Below are positions 1 through 12,314 of a stretch of DNA of 64,000 bases, in pieces. The first letter of the stretch is position 1. Each line of letters opens with the position of its first letter. A program made the position numbers and the translations under genes. The DNA lies in contig NC_039359.1 of NCBI RefSeq assembly GCF_003573695.1, positions 187,758,813 through 187,822,812 on the forward strand, read 5' to 3'. This DNA comes from Papaver somniferum. Taxonomy: Eukaryota; Streptophyta; Magnoliopsida; Ranunculales; Papaveraceae. Under the pieces are notes generated by a model. It was not told the DNA's origin. It was given only the letters and a program-made list of their open reading frames with translations, and searched no databases.

Positions 1-665
1 ATAATTTCTATATTTTCTTTCTCCACGCGTTTCTGAGATGTTTCGATCATTCCAATATCTTCTAAATATGTATATGAATCCTCAGAATTATTTTTCTTGC
101 CTTTAGTCTCCTTTAATTTCCATAAATCAACTTGAAACCCTATTTTCCTTTTTTAACTGTTGTGAAAAATATCCGGCGATTGGGCCCAACTCAGGCCATT
201 CCAACACTCAAAATATATTCATATACACATAAGGAGTCTATCCCTTGAATTTCAGCTCTTTATTCTACTCATAACCCTTTCAAATCATGCCCGTAAAATC
301 TGCCAGTGTATGAAATAATTTTCCCTCCAAAAATATTTTCAAATTCTGGGAAGAAAGTGACCTCCCCCTAATCCATTCCTGGGGTCCCTTTAGCAATTGG
401 GGCGGAAATAGTAATTTTTGGGGCTGAAACAATAATTTTTCTGGGGTTCCTCCGGGACATTTCTGGGGTTCTTCCGGTGCATTTCTGGAGTGTCTTTAGT
501 ACTTTATCCTAGAGTGTAAAACACCACTTTTTGAGCCAATTTTTGCCGCAAGAGCTTATTTCTATAAAAATACCTATAAAGACATAAAATAAAAAAATAA
601 ATAGAAAATCGAGTGCTAACAATACATACAATTGAGACATATTAGACACATAAATGTGTCTATCA
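1..665 (-). repeat. E1 left LTR, partial (3' LTR of a minus-strand element)
   Basis: This is the 3'-proximal part of an LTR about 1.53 kb long. It matches 5374-6038 with a few substitutions and small indels and ends in TGTCTATCA at 665. About 870 bases of it lie to the left of the window. Confidence 0.9.
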
Positions 666-680
666 ACACCCCCAAACTTA
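666..680 (-). other. E1 polypurine tract
   Basis: On the minus strand this reads as AAGTTTGGGGGTGT directly before the LTR start TGATAGACAC. It is the plus-strand priming site for reverse transcription. The same tract lies at 49202-49215 in E2. Confidence 0.8.
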
Positions 681-1833
681 TTATTTGCTAGTCCTCGAGC
701 AAAACTAATATTGAAAAAAATCCTAACTCACTAGGTGTCCCTAGTGACCGAGTTAATCTCGGGAGGGTTTACCAGAGGTGTACCCACAAAACAAATACTC
801 CAGACCCTAGCTATCTACAAAGAACCTTGGAAGGCACTAAAGAATCTCCTTGGTTGGCATACTTATTGACTACAAGAGGAAGTACCCTGATGCAAAATTC
901 CAATTGATGTACACGAGTTTTCACTCAAGCATACTAAAATTCATATATAAGTGACAGAGCTCTACTCAGATAGTTGCACTATGGACATCATATTCGGAGT
1001 CAATCTAATCACATGGAAAGATTAAGAGATGGATATAGAAAAACATAGATGGTTTTGATGTTTACTAAGTGAACGGCGTTTCCCATATCTGTCTGAAGGC
1101 CTCCGCCAAAATGAACCTATCCTAATGGATTGAGATACTAGTCTGACTAATATCAACACACTGGCATATACAAGGGTACCAGTGGTCGATAACCTAACTC
1201 TAGGTCAACACAACTGGCATATACAAGGGTACCAGTGGTCGAATTTATTGAATTTTCCTTTTGGTCGAATGGTCTGGTCTCTTTTTTTTTTCTTTTTTTT
1301 TTTATAACTCAATCACTCTAATTCATCCTAGCATTGGTAACAACTTGAATCGTGGTTCCCACCTATCACTTAGAGAAACATGGTTTAAAAACAAAATAAA
1401 ATAAAAATAGAATTGAAAAGGACTCAACGAGATATGGTAAAACTATCATGTTATTTCTAACACCTGAGCTCTGTGCTTTTATGAATACACTCTTTAGATG
1501 TTTCCATCTATTCAGATTGGTTCCTCAACTCCTACAACCAAAATGCTTCCATCCACTTAGATTGGTTAGTGCCATCCTAAATACGCATAAATTTCTAGGA
1601 TCTGGAGTTTATTTATTCATACTGCAACTAAAAAGTTTCTCCCATACCCCCAAACTTAAATCTAACATTGTCCTCAATGTTCTAAAGATGAAATTAAAAG
1701 CATGAACAAGGAGAAACTGTTACCATTTGAAGCAAAAGAGATAAGGAAAGATATTACCGTGTTGCATGAGATTGGGTTACCTCCCAAGAAGTGCTAAGTT
1801 TAAAGTCTTCAGCCAGACATCGGAAGGAATTAG
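681..1833 (-). other. E1 3' untranslated region
   Basis: I see no gene here. The stretch is collinear with the same region of E2 (about 49216-50400), including the lines around 770-900 and 1440-1690. That shared noncoding sequence shows E1 and E2 are sister families. A T-rich run lies near 1281-1302. Confidence 0.7.
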
Positions 1834-3117
1834 TCACCTCATAGAATCAAAAAGTAACAACCGAAATAACTGTGGGTCTTCAAAACCAAAAAGAGCGGAC
1901 CAAAGGAAACTACAATAACCCAAGAAAGTGAACAAGGATAACATGCCCTTATCTAGTTTCCTGATTAAGATATTTATATCTAATTGTGGTTCAGGTTCTA
2001 AGAAAGGGTCTAAATAAAATATTTTCATAGGTTGCGTTTCTTCAAAGGTGGGATCCGAATCATTAGGTCCTAGAGTCTGGAAAAACTCAGATATGATCTT
2101 AGAAGCGCACAATAATAACCTAAATAACTGAGGATCCTCTAAGTCAATAAGATTTGACTTACAATATTGACCAAAATGAGAGTAGTGGTCATTCTTAAGC
2201 AAATGTGTCGATTCTAATTTCCTAAAGCATTTAGGTTTAGTCTCACAACTTAATATTCGACACATTTGAAATATAAACGTTCCCACATTTGAAAGAAAAC
2301 TATTTGGTGGGAAAACAAAGTCAATCTGGGTATGATGGGTTTCTAACGACTGAACTTCTTCCTGGACATCATTAGGTTCGGGAAAACGAGTATGAAGGTA
2401 ATCTTGCAAAATGGTCGAGGCAGAGATATCAAGTCCTAAGTGTGGGGACTTTCTGAGAGTTAAAGGTAAGGCACTAGGAAAGTGATAATCACCCCCATAC
2501 TTAGAGTTTTCAGTGTCTCTAGATAGACCTCTAATTATTTCTTGAATTTCTGTATCTTCAGAGTCCTTAAAATATTCAAGAGATTCTTCTAACTTATTAT
2601 CAGGTAGTGCATCTTTACTCATCTCTACGGGTCTATCTTCTTCTTCCAAGACTATTGTTTCTAAGTCGCTAGACTCTAAAACAGTATTTTCGAAATGAAC
2701 CCGTTCCTCTAAACCACTATCAGCTTCGTAATCAAAAGGAAAAACTACATCGTCTAAAACGGTGGTATCCCTAATCAAATCCTCGTCCTTTTGAATAGGT
2801 GAATAATCATAAAAATTATTTGGATTTGAACTAGAAATGATATAATCACTATACAGCTCAATTGGATTACTAGACTCCTGATCACTATGCCTACATATTT
2901 CAGATTCTTTATTACTGCTATCCTCATCATCATAGTACGAAGATGATTGAACCTTATCTAAATAAGTAGTGTCTTTTATTCTAACCTCGTCCTCTAGATT
3001 AGGCAAATATTCACTATTTACATCAAGGGTAAAATTGGAAACACTATTTTGGAAATTTAGATCTTTTAGAGAAGTTCTATTCTGGGTCTCTAACAAAAGC
3101 TTTTTGGGCCGACTCAC
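1834..3117 (-). pseudogene. E1 acidic ORF, no recognised domain, related to the E2 C-terminal tail
   Basis: This is a 427-codon open frame with no ATG at its left end (the first sense codon is GTG), so it is probably the downstream part of a longer frame broken by a shift near 3080-3117. It is rich in Asp, Glu and Ser and repeats short motifs of the type DTT.LD. Around residues 180-205 it carries LEYFKDSEDTEIQEIIRGL, which closely matches a motif found twice in the E2 protein. A DPQLFRLLL motif near the C-terminus also recurs at the E2 C-terminus. No protease, reverse transcriptase or integrase motif is visible. The role is unknown; it may be a Gag-Pol tail left after pol was lost. I am confident that it belongs to E1 and not confident of any function. 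Confidence 0.6.
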
Positions 3118-3475
3118 ATGAATTCCTGACGTAATCTAGGAAATCAGGTAAAGAAAGTTCACTCATTGCATTATTTTCGTCCATAACTAAGTTATTCATT
3201 TCAGCGAACTTACGTGCTGTCTCAGCTAACTTACATGTCGACTCAAGTAAAGAGGAATTAGCAGAATTTTTCTCGTATGACTGATGGTTGTGAGGATAGT
3301 GATTGGGCTCACCATGGTATGAACCATAACCTTGAAAAGTTTGGCGTTCCCAACCACTATTCCCACCATGGTAATAAAACTGATGATGTCCATATTCAAA
3401 TTCAGGTCGATATTCATTGTATTGGCTTCTATCATACCATCTCGACATTCTTAATTGCAAGGGAATTCTACACAA
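3077..3475 (-). pseudogene. E1 Gag-C-terminus-like ORF
   Basis: This 132-codon frame has an N-terminal half rich in Tyr, His, Gly and Asn (residues about 10-70). That resembles the low-complexity region after the capsid part of E2 Gag. A helical stretch with LAETARKFAEMNN follows (about 83-97). The frame overlaps the next ORF by about 40 bases in another frame, which suggests a frameshift in an originally continuous frame. The capsid-like domain seen in E2 (52098-53204) is missing here. I read it as a residual Gag segment of a non-autonomous element; the assignment is an inference from position and composition. Confidence 0.5.
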
Positions 3476-4482
3476 TCACAAACAAGGCTGACTCGACCAA
3501 ATCAAACCTATAAAATCTAGCAAACAAAAAGCATGATGGCTCCACTTAGATTGTTTCTAGACCAGCTTCTATCTTTCGAAAGGGAATTCGTTACAATTTA
3601 AGCAAACCTCTCCGGAATCAATCCTAGTCAAAGTAAGTTGAATTGAGGAGAGGGAAGCTCAGTGGAGCTTTGATACCCAAGGCCTCACCGCTATCACAAG
3701 GCGGCGCAGTCACGCATTCAACTCACAGAAACCATCATGAACTTCGAGGTGTGCTTAAGAAAGTAACCAATATCCTTCGAAATTTTTTCCTAATAAGCGC
3801 GTTACCCTATCGGTCTCGTTCTAGTCAAGTTTTAAGCTTGGGTTCGCGTTAGGTTTCGTTTTCCTAAGGCGGGCATGAAAGGAGCGGTGATGAAATCCGA
3901 ACCCTTATCTTGTATTGGCCAGGACTTTCCCTTTACTAGGAATTTAAAAACAGTCCAAATTCGTCCTCAATCAATGAATCACCTTAAGGAATACAATAAC
4001 TCGCTTACAGGAGATTCGCGAGTGTTTCGATGGACTTACCTCCCGTACCAGACGGGGGATGAACCGTTGAAGTCGACTCGGGCCACGACTCGTATGTCAT
4101 GTACGAACCCGAGGGGCTGAGACGATATAGTAATCGTCGTCCTTCCCTGCACACAATTTATATAAATTTTTTTTTTTTAATAATACCCTTCCGTAGGGTA
4201 AAAAAAAGAATAAAGTCCAATTGTTTAAAGTCCAAAGTCCAAAATAAATAAATAAAAAAATTACAGTTTTCCTCTCACACTCTAAAAAAAAATTTAAAAT
4301 TTAAAAATTAAATCCTAAAATTGTCCTTTTTTCTTCTCTTTTCGCTTTTCGCTTTAAGCTTTTTCCTCTCCAAGTCCTTAGTGCTCCACTTCGAACCTGT
4401 AAATCAAAGATACAAAAAGAAACGTAAAAAGGAACAAATAATAGTAAAAAAAATAAAAACCTAAAAATTCTACCTAAGCACA
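3476..4482 (-). other. E1 leader (5' untranslated region)
   Basis: This lies between the primer site and the first ORF on the minus strand. Short open frames occur on the plus strand but have no family signal. The stretch 4150-4320 is A/T-rich low-complexity sequence. Confidence 0.6.
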
Positions 4483-4502
4483 AATCCGCGTCGGCGGCGC
4501 CA
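4483..4502 (-). other. E1 primer-binding site (Athila-type, tRNA-Asp-like)
   Basis: On the minus strand it reads TGGCGCCGCCGACGCGGATT, four bases from the LTR. The TGGCGCCG start is typical of Athila-lineage Ty3/Gypsy elements primed by tRNA-Asp; the 3' half has diverged from that consensus. Confidence 0.75.
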
Positions 4503-4505
4503 AAA

Positions 4506-6038
4506 TGATTAATGATTTAATGGGGGTTGTAGTAGTAGCGGTAAGGATGGTTCGAACTCTAAGACTTGTGAAGGTGAAGGATTTTTAGATTTATAAAAAT
4601 TATATACAAAAATATTGACAAATTGGTAGAGAGGTACTGGGACTAATGATTCGGCCAATCTTCATAACATAGGGCTCAATGATTTATTCTCAACAATAAT
4701 CGCTCAAAACATATATGGACTCTTATTTTGCCAAAGTAGATTCTCAAAACATTGATTGTAAATGTTAAGCATGGAACATCAAATCACCTAAGCTAAGCAT
4801 GACCCATCTAATCAAATAACACCCAATTTAATCAAATCATATTTCAATTAATTTTTAATGCAAAAGTCTTAAAAAGAATTAATAAAATTACCCATGTACG
4901 AAGCTCGGCCTCCTCCGTCGTCCCAGTGTTGGGGTTTAACTCATCATAGTAAAAATGCTCTCAAAATAATTTATTATGGCTCAAAAATGGTTTACAAATG
5001 ATGAGAATATGAGAAATACAATAAAACCAGAGAACTACGACCCTCAGTGATAAAATAAGACTGTTGAAGCACTGTCGCAAACGCTGTGGAAAATAAGACT
5101 TCCTTATTACGACCCACATGTGTTAGTCGTTACTACCGTAGAAAAAACGATTGTTGTTGCAGGTCCGTTCTTCGTGTTCTTCATGTTCATCATCATCAGC
5201 AGCAGCAGAAACCGAGTTTGGGAAAACTCGAATTTCTTCTTCTCTGGCTCTCCTCAGCCCCCCAGACTCTCGACACCGCTTCTACATCACCCTAAGAGAC
5301 TATCTATACCCATATCACGCATTGAATCTCGTCATAACTCCAAATAATCTTCATTGAACACAAATATTTTCCACGGGAAATAATTTCTATATTTTCTTTC
5401 TCCACGCGTTTCTGAGATGTTTCGATCATTCCAATATCTTCTAAATATGTATATGAATCCTCAGAATTATTTTTCTTGCCTTTAGTCTCCTTTAATTTCC
5501 ATAAATCAACTTGAAACCCTATTTTCCTTTTTTAACTGTTGTGAAAAATATCTAGCGATTGGGCCCAACTCAGGCCATTCCAACACTCAAAATATACACA
5601 TAAGGAGTCTATCCCTTGAATTTCAGCTCTTTAGTCTACTCATAACCCTTTCAAATCATGCCCGTAAAATCTGCCAGTGTATGAAATAATTTTCCCGCCA
5701 AAAATATTTTCAAATTCTGGGAAGAAAGTGACCTCCTCCTAATCCATTCCTGGGGTCCCTTTAGCAATTGGGGCGGAAATAGTAATTTTTGGGGCTGAAA
5801 CAGTAATTTTTCTGGGGTTCCTCCGGGACATTTCTGGGGTTCTTCCGGTGCATTTCTGGAGTGTCTTTAGTACTTTATCCTAGGAGTGTAAAAACACCAG
5901 TTTTTGAGCCAATTTTTGCCGCAAGAGCTTATTTCTCTAAAAATACCTATAAAGACATAAAATAACAAAATAAATAGAAAATCGAGTATTAACAATACCT
6001 ACAATTGAGACATATTAGACACATAAATGTGTCTATCA
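4506..6038 (-). repeat. E1 right LTR (5' LTR), 1533 bp
   Basis: It starts TGATTAATGA after the primer site and ends TGTCTATCA. Its last 665 bases match the left LTR. Overlapping short open frames at about 5086-5357 are LTR sequence, not genes. Confidence 0.9.
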
Positions 6039-6081
6039 ACTAACCTAGTACTTGTCTTGTTTAAAATTGAAAGGTCTAAGT
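6039..6081 (+). mobile_element. B2 interior fragment between E1 and A1
   Basis: These 43 bases match B1 at about 40083-40125 and join smoothly to 17446 once A1 is removed. They end in TAAGT, the left target duplication of A1. They show that E1 and A1 inserted about 40 bp apart in the same B element. Confidence 0.8.
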
Positions 6082-8538
6082 TGAAAAATCGGGGGTCTAA
6101 AAACACCACCCAATATTTCGCTTAGCAATCTGTATGGACTAACTCCGAAATACTTTCTAGAGAATCAACTAGACAGTCAGACTCAATCTACGTAAAAGTC
6201 TCTCAAGGAGTTAATATCTCTCTCTTGTTTTGATTTACTCAAGCTAATAGAAATCAGCGAGTCTTTAATCAAACACAAGGAATGACTTGGATGTTACCAA
6301 AGACCAATATCCAAGCATCAATCAATGACAATCAACAACCAAAGGTTGGATTACTCTAATTGATGATCTAACGCAGAACCTGTATTATTTCAATTATAAA
6401 GATAAAACAATATCATGCGGAAATAGAACTAACACAGACACCAGAAATTTTGTTAACGAGGAAACCGCAAATGCATAAAAACCCCCGGACCTAGTCCAGA
6501 TTGAACACACACTGTATTAAGCCGCTACAGACACTAGCCTACTCCAAGCTAACTTCGGACTGGACTGTAGTTGAACCCCAATCAGTCTCCCACCGATCCA
6601 AGGTACAGTTGTACTCCCTACGCATCTGATCCCAGCAGGATACTGCGCACTTGATTCCCTTAGATGATCTCACCCACAACTAAGAGTTGCTACGACCCAA
6701 AATCGCAGGCTTTGACAATAAACAAATCTGTCTCATACAGACAAGTCTATCAAAGGATCAATCTGTCTCCCACAGATAAACCCTAAAGGTTTTGTTCCAT
6801 CTTTTGATAATAATCAAGGTGAACAGGAACCAATTGATAATCCGGTCTTATATTCCCGAAGAACAACCTATAGTTATTAATCACCTCACAACAATCTTAA
6901 TTGTATGGTAGGAAACAAGATGTTGCGGAATCACAAACAATGAGACGAAGATGTTTGTGACTACTTTTTATATCTTGCCTATTGGAGATATCAATCTCAA
7001 GCCAATCAATCTGATTGTACTCGTACTATATAAGATGCAAGATCGGATCACACAACTACGATAAAAGTAGTATCGATATGGCTTCACAATCCCAATAAAG
7101 TCTTTAAGTCGTTAACCTGGTCTTAGAAGAAGAAAACCAAAGGTTAAAGGAGAAACGACTCTAGCACGCAAACTAGTATCACACGTAAGGTATGGGGATT
7201 AGTTTTGCAAAATACTAGATGTCTCCTTTATATAGTCTTTCAAATCAGGTTTTGCAATTAAGTTACCTTGGTAACAAAGAAATCAATATCCACCGTTAGA
7301 TGAAAACCTGATTTAGATTCAAGCTAATATTATTTAACCGTTAGATCGAAAACTTAGCTTGTTACACACACTTGACAATGCACGTTTCTAAGTTAACCGT
7401 ACCCAAACTTATGCACTTGTTGGTTCAACAATAGTTAACCAAAAGGTTATCCATATGAGCATTTCATATCAACCATGTTCTTCTTCACCATAACTAGTTC
7501 AAATAACTTCAAGATGAACTAGTTAGAGAGTTGTTCAATTGCAAGGAAATCTCATGTACTACACAAGACACAATTGGAGCAAAGATGATTTGATTCACTT
7601 GAATCGGTTCATGAACTTTTATAGTCACAGTTTGCAAACTGCATTCCTTAGTCTTTTTAAGTTTAAGTTCAGAAATCATCTTCAGATATATAACCTTCTC
7701 AAGTTCGCAGACTAGGTTCGCGGACTTAAGTTACCGGGCAGAGTTTACAAACTCCAGCAGAAATTCTCGGGTATGAGAACTTCGCCGGTTTGCGGACTTA
7801 GCTTCACGCAAGTGGTTTTTCAACTCCATCAGAAATTCTCGGGTTTGAGAACTTCGGTAGTTCGTGGACTGAGTTCGCGGACTTGGCTCACGCCATTCTT
7901 CCGGTTCTCTTGATCAACAAAGTTCGCAAACTTTTGTTTAAGGAATAGGATTTATACATAAATGTGTTTCCACAACAATGCTTATGTCCACCATTGGTTA
8001 TGTAATCTAAACTCTCATTTCAATCATTGAAACATTCTTAGAGAACGTTATATAGTTGTTACACCATTTCTCATCAAAGCAATTTTCAAGATGATTGAAA
8101 CATATCATGACTTTTGTCACATGGTAAAGATAAACTTGATCGAAGAGAAAAGCTTACCAACACATATTTAGAGATATAGATAGGCGAGGTATACTAGGCT
8201 TGAAATACCAAATGTGTATAATCCAAGTATATATATATATATTGCATACGACTTCTTGTCTCAAAGAGTAGGAGATAGAGTAGATAGACTTTTGATTGAT
8301 AGATAAGTTCAAGTCTTCACATACCTTTTTGTCGAGAAGTTCCACAGGTTCCTTGAGTAGTTCTTCTACTTGTATGATGAATCTCCATGAAGTCCTTGAG
8401 ATCAACTATACTTTCTATCCTAGCTCGAGACTTATCTATAATATACTAGAAATCAAGACTTATAGTTTTGATCACTAACATTGACAAACATGCTTGAGAT
8501 AGCAACGCATGCGAGTTCGACTGAGCAATGCTCTAACA
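6082..8538 (-). repeat. A1 left LTR (3' LTR), 2457 bp
   Basis: On the plus strand it begins TGAAAAATCGGGGGTCTAA and ends ATGCTCTAACA, so as transcribed it starts TGTTAGAGCA and ends in TTTTTCA. It contains repeated boxes of the GTTCGCGGACTT type (about 7706-7930). Confidence 0.9.
7225..7235 (-). promoter_or_regulatory. Family-A LTR TATA box
   Basis: Reads CTATATAAAGG on the minus strand. The same motif is kept at 16145-16155 (A1 right LTR) and 56215-56225 (A3), which supports it as the LTR promoter core. Confidence 0.6.
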
Positions 8539-10220
8539 ATCTCCCCCCTTGTCAATTTTAGTGACAAAACTATCAATACATATGGAATACAAAAAAGATA
8601 AAGAAACTACAGTAGCTCCTATTCCACAGGTCTAATCTTCAATATTCCTCGAAATCTTCGTCACTTCCAAGTACTCCAATGATCCCCAAAGGTTGTAAGT
8701 TTAGCATCAACGTTGTTGAATATCTGTAGCTATAATAATGAGAAAACATAGTTCTCGATCACTGTTATACAGTGTCATAGTATTATTACACAGCGTCAAA
8801 GTTCAATTGTATCACAACTTCAACAATAATACTATGGTGATATGTATAACTCCCTCTTAGTCAATACTCCATCTCATATGGAAACCACTCCCCCTTACAC
8901 AATGATCCGAAAACCATATGTATTTATAGTGTGGACTACATATTAATTCTCCCTATTTTTGTCAATAAAATTGGCAAAGGTACAAGAACAGGATCATAAT
9001 GAAATTTCCGAGAGAGACATTTCATGACAAAAGGAAAAAAAAATACATACCAACTAATTTAGATGCAATCATAAAGCCGACGCTAAATGCATTCATCAAG
9101 GAGTTTAAAGATACAAGATAACCCCTCTAAAATTCCACAGCCGCATACCCCTCAAGATATGACCATTAAGCACAAGTTCAAAAGAACTCTTCCCCATTTG
9201 ATGTCATTCCCGAAAGAACAACAAGAGAGACCTTAACTTTGAAAGAAAAGAAGGATTTTTATTGGACACCAAAAACCATAAGAATGATTTACTATATCCA
9301 AAAACTCAATCAAATTAATCACAAGTAATCCCATGATTAATTTAATCGGAATACGCAATCAAATTAAACACAAAAAGTTATCAATTCAATTGATTGTGCT
9401 CAACATAAGAGAACTTATGGAGACACGAAAATACTCAACTAGATTTATTACAAGAGAATCCATAATTAATCTAATTGGAATACACAACCAAACTAATTAC
9501 AAAAGTAATCAATTTAATTGTCATTTTGCTCGACATAAGAAACCTTATGGAGCAATAACTAAATAACCAAACAAGATGATTAATTTAGTTCAATATGCTC
9601 GACATAACATACCTCACGGAACACCAACTAAGCTAAAAAATCAACTTGGTTGTATAGTGTTCAACATAAGATACATTAAGGAGCCTCACAGTAATACATA
9701 AAATATGGATCAGGGATGATCAATACTGCTGAATACACAAGGATTCATTCTATCTTCGCATCACTATTTGCATAACGATATTAATATACATAATCCTTTA
9801 AAACAAAAGATTTTAGCCTATCTTCCATCAAGATAATTGACAATATAGGCTTAACTTTTGTATTTGTCAAAAGTCCATTCATTCTTTTATCAATACGTGA
9901 ATACCGACCACGAACGACTTTACTTTTGACAAAGTATGGGACAAACATAGTAACACCAATCCCATAACAAATTGCAATATAACAAATAATAAAGATTAAA
10001 TACTGCAAAAACATCATCCTCCAAATATTTTTAGAATTTAATACTAATAAACCTAAAAAAGAACAAGAAGATGAAAAATAATAGCTATGTGTAGTCACAA
10101 TCATTGCTATTCAAAGAACTAGTTATTCTTCCAACTAAACCAAAAATAAGACATACTAGGCAACAAATAAAACAAGCTAAAGGAAAACAGACTCCAGTCC
10201 TATTCCGAACACGACTAAGA
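8539..10220 (-). other. A1 3' noncoding region with purine tract and conserved hairpin
   Basis: It begins with the polypurine tract (minus strand AAGGGGGGAGAT, 8539-8550). It is collinear with 30748-32100 in A2 and, in part, with 57607-57955 plus 61675-61915 in A3. Several further pyrimidine runs on the plus strand give extra purine tracts. A 107-codon open frame at 9781-10104 (minus) has a hydrophobic stretch but does not stay open in A2, so I do not call it a gene. Confidence 0.7.
8776..8836 (-). other. Conserved hairpin in the family-A 3' region
   Basis: CATAGTATTATT (8776-8787) pairs perfectly with AATAATACTATG (8825-8836). The loop holds a second, weaker pair of TCAAAGTT/AACTTTGA type around CAATTGTATCAC. 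Equivalent arms occur in A2 near 30984-31052 and in A3 at 57851-57911. Confidence 0.5.
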
Positions 10221-10617
10221 TCATATGGACGGTTCAGAATCTTCATGAGACAAAGGGTCTTTTAACTTGTGAACAACAACATTCATTGCAACATCGGAGA
10301 GGTGATTCTCTTTGCGAAGATCATCGATGTAAGACTTTATGAGACCAAGGTCAACAATAACCTTTTCCAACTCAATTTTCAATGCATCAAGATTTTTCAG
10401 AGTGTTTTGCTTCCCCGAAGTACTTAAGAAAGTCATGAACAACTTCAGCAGAAATCATATCATCCTTTTCAGCATCCTCATTAACATAGGCAAAATAACA
10501 TGAAGCATTAGGATGATCTTCATCTACAAGGGTTCTTTTCTTCTTGGAATCAACAACACAACCTTTGTCAAGGAACCCTCTTGCAAAACCACCATAGCAA
10601 GATGAAGAAGAAGACAT
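10221..10617 (-). pseudogene. A1 ORF2, Ser-rich then coiled-coil-like, frameshifted
   Basis: I do not recognise this protein. The frame opens at an ATG at 10617 with a Ser-rich start (MSSSSSCYGGFARGF), then a Lys/Arg patch (KKKRTL) and a short acidic region. It shifts frame around 10387-10440. The second frame reads KIELEKVIVDLGLIKSYIDD and onward, a heptad-like helical stretch, and ends at 10221. The total would be about 132 codons. It lies between ORF1 and the 3' noncoding region, the same position as the basic/coiled ORF of A2 at 32146-32667, but I see no clear sequence match between the two. The function is unknown; a structural or packaging role would be speculation. Confidence 0.45.
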
Positions 10618-11067
10618 TCTTGACAACCCAGAAGCCAACCTAGAGTATGCGTACGTGACTTTCGTAACTTAATAGGTTGATATTTAAGGGTCTCTTAGGG
10701 AAGGTATTATAGGGTTTTATTAAACAGTTGACTCGTCCCAGAACACGGATATCCGTTCGAGTACAACATGACCTCCCAAAAAAAAAATCTTAAAAGGGAC
10801 TCTTGCAACAAAAGACTCGAAAAATTCCATAACTCAGGGAGGCAATTTTTGAGCATAGTTGAAGCAAGAAACAAGATTCAGAAGAAGACTTCCAAATGAC
10901 ACTTTACAAACAATACTTTAAGCACAGTGAGTATGCAATTAAAAAGCTTAGCTATAAACGATAAGAAGATGGCTCAACTTAACAGACGGAAATGCCAAAA
11001 GTATAACTGAATATTAACACATCTTACTCAACAGGGTTTTTATGAGTAAGCTCTTCAACCCTTGTGA

Positions 11068-12248
11068 TTAATTAGCACAAATATGATCCACAAGCTCATC
11101 AAGAGATTTGTGTTTATGATCAAGTCTCTTTTTCCTCCTGAATCTAGAGAGGGACTCCTTTTTATGTGAGAAGTTATCATAAAACTTACTGTCATCAAAA
11201 TACGAGACATAGTTTGAGTTCTTACCAGAAGAATTTTGGTTTGAGGAGGAGGACAACCTGTTGACGAATTCTTTATACCCTTCAATTATCTTTTTAAGAT
11301 TATCTCTCATTTCATCAATTTTTCTTCTTTCTTCTGAACTTCCTTTCTCAACAGGAGCAACGTTATTCCAGAGACCACGACACGATATTCCTTTAGACGA
11401 TGTTTATTAAGAAGTCTGTTTTGTTCTTGAGTGTTCAAGGAACTCATTGAACTGACTTTCCTGGTAACATACACAGGGTAGGTACAAAAACCAATTGGTT
11501 TAGTCATACGAATGTCAGTTACACCTTTAAGAATTAAATCTAAGGTGTGTTGAAGTTGAACCAAGGAGTTTTTCTTCAACCTAGAGGTTCCCTTTCGTTT
11601 AAGAGAACTCTTTGTCTCACAGATAAGACATACTTTCTGATCATCATAATGATTAGATAGTAAAGTCTTAATATCATCGTTAGAAGATTTCTTCCCTCCA
11701 TTTGATGTGCAATATCCTTGAGTGATGGTGACTTCATGTACATCCGTTTTACTAGAAGGGGCTTCCGTTTTTACTTCTGAGCATGAACCATCTTTAGTTG
11801 TGTCAGAAGTACTTGGTATATTAGATTGCTTTGATCATCCTTGAATAGAGAGGTTACTCAAGCGATGTTCAATTTCCAAGGCATCTCTTATAAGGCTAGC
11901 TTCAAGAGACATACACGAAGAATGAGCTTCAGTATTACCTTTGGGTTTGCAATCTCTTATTACACTAAGTAGAACATTGACATGGTGCTTCAACCGATTG
12001 AATCTATCATATTGGATTCTAACTAAATTTAGAATCAATTCACTCTCTTCAGATGAATCTCGTTCATTAATGGAGAAGATCACTTTTGAAGGGTAATAGG
12101 AAGTACACATGTCAGTGTTAGTCTGTCTCGTCAGTACAGAAGGTTCATCTATATTCGAGATTGTCGAACCCTTCTCTTTATTAGAGTTAGACGAGATAGA
12201 ACTTTTATTTCTGGTAAAGCGTTTATCAGAGATAATACTCTTGTCCAT
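11068..12248 (-). pseudogene. A1 ORF1, unknown protein, one stop and one frameshift
   Basis: An ATG at 12248 follows the primer site by about 50 bases, where A2 has its gag start. The frame reads 137 codons to a TGA (11835-11837), and the same frame continues to 11307. A shift in about 11310-11390 moves coding potential to a frame ending at 11068. In all this is a former protein of roughly 390 residues. The first third is Ser/Lys-rich and helical. A CLICETK motif gives a lone CX2C after the TGA, and the C-terminus is basic (KKRLDHKHKSLDEL). There is no capsid, zinc-knuckle or protease signature. It has replaced gag in this element. The origin is unknown. Confidence 0.5.
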
Positions 12249-12300
12249 AGAGTCAGATCACTACAAACACAGATTTGTAAGGTCTTAAACGTGTTTGCCT

Positions 12301-12312
12301 GCTCTGATACCA
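12301..12312 (-). other. A1 primer-binding site (initiator Met tRNA)
   Basis: On the minus strand it reads TGGTATCAGAGC, two bases from the LTR end. This is the standard complement of the initiator-methionine tRNA 3' end used by many plant Copia elements. Confidence 0.9.
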
Positions 12313-12314
12313 AT

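Larger units (their letters stand above)
1..6038 (-). mobile_element. E1: Athila-like non-autonomous LTR retrotransposon (left end cut by window)
   Basis: The first 665 bases recur at about 5374-6038 and form the two LTRs of one element. Read on the minus strand, the right LTR (4506-6038) is the 5' LTR. Next to it is an Athila-type primer site (TGGCGCCG..., 4483-4502), and a purine tract lies beside the left LTR (666-677). The interior is only about 3.8 kb and holds Gag-tail-like and acidic ORF remnants; I see no protease, reverse transcriptase, RNase H or integrase. E1 sits in the interior of B2: the sequence after 6038 matches B1 at about 40083. The right target duplication would be ACTAA (6039-6043); its partner is outside the window. 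Confidence 0.85.

Noticed and set aside
5086..5357. Three overlapping short frames in the E1 right LTR
   Set aside because: They overlap in three frames of a Ser/His-rich codon-repeat stretch in an LTR, with no counterpart in E2.
9781..10104. 107-codon frame with a hydrophobic segment, a possible envelope-like protein
   Set aside because: The homologous stretch of A2 (about 31800-32100) is not open, and no signal peptide or family motif is visible.
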